The notes under the pieces: generated by a model
Seen by the model: only the letters and a program-made list of their open reading frames with translations
Database searches by the model: none
What the model was told of the DNA's origin: nothing
Source of the DNA: JBDLSY01 sp041170585
Lineage (GTDB): Bacteria; Pseudomonadota; Gammaproteobacteria; Burkholderiales; Burkholderiaceae_C
DNA length: 64,000 nucleotides
Reading direction: 5' to 3'
Assembly (NCBI GenBank): GCA_041170585.1
Contig: JBEDNN010000037.1
Coordinates: forward strand, 1 to 64,000
In this document: in pieces, positions 61,168-64,000 of the stretch
Layout of the letters: every line of letters begins with the position of its first letter
How positions within the stretch are numbered: the first letter of the stretch is position 1
Made by a program: the position numbers and the translations under genes

Positions 61168-62490
61168 TTACACAGCATGTAACCATGAATAAAGCATAGC
61201 TAAAACAGCAGCAAACATAACTAGCGTTGCAAACCCACCTAATAATTTATGCGGTATGCTTAAAGTATATTGACCCAAAATACTGGATTGTGTTCCCACC
61301 CACAACATCACTGCCATAATAGGTACAGCAATGACCCCATTAACTACTGCACTCCAAATTAAAGTGTTAATTGGGTCTATAGCAGTAAAGTTGATTAACA
61401 CTCCAACAGTGGTTGCACAAATTAATACGGTATAAAATCCCTTTGCTTCACGTAAAGCATGGTCTAAACCAGAACGCCATTCAAATACATCAGCAACTGC
61501 ATAAGCTGCCGAACCTGCTAATACAGGTACAGCTAACATACCTGTACCAATAACACCCAACGCAAATAAAATAAAAGCAAAATCACCTGCGATAGGACGC
61601 AAGGCTTCAGCGGCTTGTTTAGTGGTTTGAATATCGGTAATGCCATGTTGATGCAATGTGATAGCCGTTGCTAGCATAACACAAAATGCAACAACATTTG
61701 AAAATAGCATACCGACTACAGTGTCTAATTTAATGCGGCTTAAGTGCTCTTTCATAAAACGTTCGCTTTGTGCTACGGTTTCATTTAATAAATCTTGTAT
61801 TAAGTCGTTGGCTTGACGTGCCTCTGCTTCTTGAGAAGCCTGCCAAAAAAACAAATACGGACTGATAGTCGTGCCTAATACAGCCACAATCATCATCCAA
61901 TAATTATTATTAGCCTGTAGTTTAGGAATTAAAGTACTGATTAACACACTTTCCCAATTAATATGCAACATAAACACCACAGCCACATAAGCCAGCAAAG
62001 TTAAGGTAAGCCACTTTAATACACTGACCATTTTTTCATAATTTAACCATACAGGTAAAATTGCACACAATACGCCAAATAAAGCGGCATAGCCGTGGTG
62101 ACCGTGTTTGGTATCAGTCGATAAAATAAGTTGTAATGATTCGCCCATTGCTGCTAAATCAGCGGCAATATTTAAAGTGTTTGCTAAGACTAATAGGCCG
62201 ACTAAAATTAAAGTAATACTGCGTGGCATCACTTTAGCAATATTCGCTGCCAACCCTTGTCCTGTCATCCAGCCAATTCTAGCACTAATCATCTGAATAC
62301 CAATCATTAAAGGTGTTGTAAAGGCTAACACCCACAACATTCCCGCACCAAATTGTGCACCTGCTTGAGAGTATGTTGCTAAACCGCTGGGGTCATCGTC
62401 GGCCGCACCTGTAATTAAACCAGGGCCTAATTGCTTGACTAATGATTGATAACGCTTATATATGGGTTTATGTAATTTAAGAATAGACAT
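61168..62490 (-). CDS. Nramp-family divalent cation transporter, atypical site
   Basis: A 440-residue membrane protein with about 11 hydrophobic helices. The first-helix motif is DDDPSGLATYSQAGAQFGAG, with DPSG in place of the DPGN of MntH/Nramp. The sixth-helix region reads GTTISPYLFFWQASQEAEA, where the canonical MPH is SPY. Two metal-coordinating positions of classical Nramps (Asn and Met) are thus changed, so a different ion preference is possible. Localised to the inner membrane. The start has a conserved KLGPGLITGAADDDPSG-like entry (QLGPGLITGAADDDPSG). Confidence 0.88.
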   Translation of the reverse strand: MSILKLHKPIYKRYQSLVKQLGPGLITGAADDDPSGLATYSQAGAQFGAGMLWVLAFTTPLMIGIQMISARIGWMTGQGLAANIAKVMPRSITLILVGLLVLANTLNIAADLAAMGESLQLILSTDTKHGHHGYAALFGVLCAILPVWLNYEKMVSVLKWLTLTLLAYVAVVFMLHINWESVLISTLIPKLQANNNYWMMIVAVLGTTISPYLFFWQASQEAEARQANDLIQDLLNETVAQSERFMKEHLSRIKLDTVVGMLFSNVVAFCVMLATAITLHQHGITDIQTTKQAAEALRPIAGDFAFILFALGVIGTGMLAVPVLAGSAAYAVADVFEWRSGLDHALREAKGFYTVLICATTVGVLINFTAIDPINTLIWSAVVNGVIAVPIMAVMLWVGTQSSILGQYTLSIPHKLLGGFATLVMFAAVLAMLYSWLHAV

Positions 62491-62730
62491 TAAAAATAGA
62501 CATTAAAAATAGCTATTAAAAATAGATGTTAAGTAAATGTATACACATATAAGTACACATACAAGTACACATACAAGTACACTTTGTAACGTGTATCTCG
62601 TTAATTAAACAAATTTTAGACAGTATTTAAGAAAAAATAAGAAAAAAATAAGAAAAATAAAAAAGTTATAAAAAAGTTATAAAAAAGTTATAAAAAAGTT
62701 ATAAGAACTATCACACTAAAGCCATAATAT
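62491..62730. repeat. Simple repeats between pit and the Nramp-like gene
   Basis: Includes ATACAAGTACAC units (62538-62582) and four copies of an 11-bp AAAAAAGTTAT unit (62659-62704). No gene is seen. Confidence 0.8.
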
Positions 62731-63723
62731 TTATAGTTGGTCTAAAAATAAATGCCCAGCGTACCAAGCGAGTGCAGAGATAATCATAGTAACAGGGAAT
62801 GTAATTACCCATGACCAAACAATCGTATTTTTTAAACCTTTTTTTAACAAAAAAATTCGGTAGTTTTTACTGCTATCTGCCAACATAGCACCTCTAATGG
62901 TATGGCTAACTGATAAGGGTAAGCCTAAAATAAACACAGCAGTTAAAGCAATTTCAGCCGAACAGGCATTGACTGAACTTAAACGTGCCAAACGTTGATC
63001 CATATTTTTAATGACGCGCCAACCACCGAATAAAGTGCCTAAACCAATTGAAATAAAACAAGTATATACGACCCAATTAGGGGCAGAAGCCTCCGTCTTA
63101 TCAAGGCTACCCATAAAAATAAGTAACAGACAAATAATGCTAATACTTTTTCTGGCATCATTAATACCGTGTGCTAGACCATAGCAGGCAACAGATATTA
63201 ATTGCAATTTTTTAAACCAAAAATCTACTTTTCTGGGGGATTTGTGTTTTAAATACCGCCTAAATAACCACATAATAGCCCCCGCTAAAATAAAGCCAAT
63301 CGTCGGTGAAATGAGTAAATAAAGTATTATTTTAAATAAATGTGTAGAAATTAAAGCAGTCATACCCACTTTAGCCATTGTAGCACCCATTATGCTACCC
63401 ACTAAAGCTTGGGATGAACTAGAGCTGACGTTGTATACCCAAGCAATCGTATTCCAAGTTAAAGCACCCGTTAAAGCACCAAATAAAACGTAGTGGTCAA
63501 TGAAAGTAACATTAACAATACCTTGTCCAATAGGGGCAGGGCTTGCAGTTAATTGAAATATAAACAGCGCAATAGTATTAAAAAAAGTTGAAAATAGAAC
63601 TGCAAATTTTGGTGTCAAAATTTTTGCCGACACCATAGTGGTAATGGAATTGGCAGAGTCGTGAAAACCATGCATAAATGCTAAAGCCAATGACAAAATT
63701 ATCAATAAAGCAATGGCGTTCAC
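62731..63723 (-). CDS. pit: Low-affinity phosphate transporter, PiT family
   Basis: A 330-residue membrane transporter with about ten helices. The PiT marks are GFHDSANSITTMVSAKIL in the N-terminal half and GLAHGINDARKSI in the C-terminal half. In this subgroup phosphate import is coupled to cations. A DUF47 (PhoU-like) gene lies upstream on the same strand, as usual for PiT operons. Confidence 0.94.
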   Translation of the reverse strand: MNAIALLIILSLALAFMHGFHDSANSITTMVSAKILTPKFAVLFSTFFNTIALFIFQLTASPAPIGQGIVNVTFIDHYVLFGALTGALTWNTIAWVYNVSSSSSQALVGSIMGATMAKVGMTALISTHLFKIILYLLISPTIGFILAGAIMWLFRRYLKHKSPRKVDFWFKKLQLISVACYGLAHGINDARKSISIICLLLIFMGSLDKTEASAPNWVVYTCFISIGLGTLFGGWRVIKNMDQRLARLSSVNACSAEIALTAVFILGLPLSVSHTIRGAMLADSSKNYRIFLLKKGLKNTIVWSWVITFPVTMIISALAWYAGHLFLDQL

Positions 63724-63883
63724 ATTAATATTGTGAGTAATGTAAATATTAGGAATAAAAATATTAGGAATAGTATGAATGGTGTGAATATTATGAATAT
63801 ACCGAATAATATTAATCGGTATTAAATTAATCGGTGTTAAATTAATCGGTGTTAAATTTATTTTTAAAATATTTTAAGCCTTT
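63724..63883. repeat. Simple repeats between the DUF47 gene and pit
   Basis: Direct repeats such as TTAATCGGTGTTAAA (three imperfect copies, 63808-63858) and GGAATA- and GAATATT-type units. No terminator is seen. Confidence 0.7.
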
Positions 63884-64000
63884 TTAAGCATTTTCAAGCA
63901 CAATACCCTGAATAATGTTAGCAACGTCTTCTGATTTATCGGTGATTGTTTCTAATAATTCATAAATAGCTTTCATTTTAATAATGGTTTTAACATCAGA
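63884..64000 (-). CDS. DUF47 / PhoU-like protein, C-terminal part (cut by window edge)
   Basis: The last 38 residues of a protein reading out of the window on the minus strand; the frame is open to 64000. KAIYELLETITDKSEDVANI followed by IQGIVLENA and a stop resembles the C-terminal helix of DUF47 proteins encoded beside PiT transporters. Such proteins are thought to regulate Pit. Only the tail is available, so the assignment leans on context. Confidence 0.75.
   Translation of the reverse strand, partial: SDVKTIIKMKAIYELLETITDKSEDVANIIQGIVLENA

Overview
This window is AT-rich chromosomal DNA of a Gram-negative proteobacterium, either Beta- or Gammaproteobacteria. It carries Kdo and lipoprotein-export genes (kdsD, kdsB, lptF, lolC, lolD), the chi subunit of DNA polymerase III (holC), a PHA-granule regulator (phaR), FdxA ferredoxin and an argH/algZ divergent pair. 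Several adjacencies (purB next to a GST, pepA divergent from lptF, Pit with a DUF47 protein) are, as I recall, common in Betaproteobacteria, while ycaO is more usual in Gammaproteobacteria. I do not assign a genus. Almost all genes are single-copy housekeeping genes in short operons, separated by AT-rich spacers full of short-period tandem repeats.

Layout. 1-6.4 kb: 3' part of malate synthase G, a zinc-ribbon membrane protein, fdxA, a DUF305 protein overlapping fpr, and cca. 6.5-10.3 kb (minus): ycaO, an EF-hand protein, rplM-rpsI. 10.5-17.1 kb: a type I restriction-modification operon (hsdM-hsdS-hsdR) with a REP-associated tyrosine transposase gene (RAYT) lodged between hsdS and hsdR. 17.2-26.2 kb: glnS, rpsO-pnp, argH-queE and an AlgZ-type kinase with no response regulator beside it. 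26.2-35.8 kb (minus): an accessory patch with an Rpn-type nuclease/transposase, a Sel1-repeat protein between two palindromic elements, and two paralogous small PD-(D/E)XK-like proteins, interspersed with uvrA, holC and pepA. 36-49.6 kb: lptF, hslO, ompR, pgk, a lipoprotein, an orphan ABC ATPase, kdsD, fbpABC, purB and a GST. 49.8-64 kb: dnaG, an nfeD-like gene with qmcA, the kdsB/Trm112 pair, pheA, phaR, lolC-lolD-smpB, a Dabb gene overlapping a pseudouridine synthase, an Nramp-like transporter, pit and the end of a DUF47 gene.

The most notable content is small repetitive DNA. I find two families of miniature inverted-repeat elements, 114 bp (three full copies and a fold-back derivative) and 108 bp (two copies). 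Four of the five full copies are flanked by perfect 8-bp target duplications, and no transposase for them is present in the window. A 110-bp imperfect palindrome spans the start of hsdS and supplies its start codon and first codons, with a related 87-bp copy between rpsO and pnp. REP-type hairpins lie upstream of and, in frame, inside the RAYT gene. A larger double-palindromic element occurs twice around the Sel1 gene. Finally, many conserved proteins (GlcB, QueE, UvrA, PepA, DnaG, HslO) carry Asn/Ser/Lys/Ile-rich insertions encoded by short tandem repeats, often 12 bp, whereas spacer repeats have periods such as 7, 8, 11, 14 and 16 bp. No tRNA, rRNA or CRISPR array was seen.
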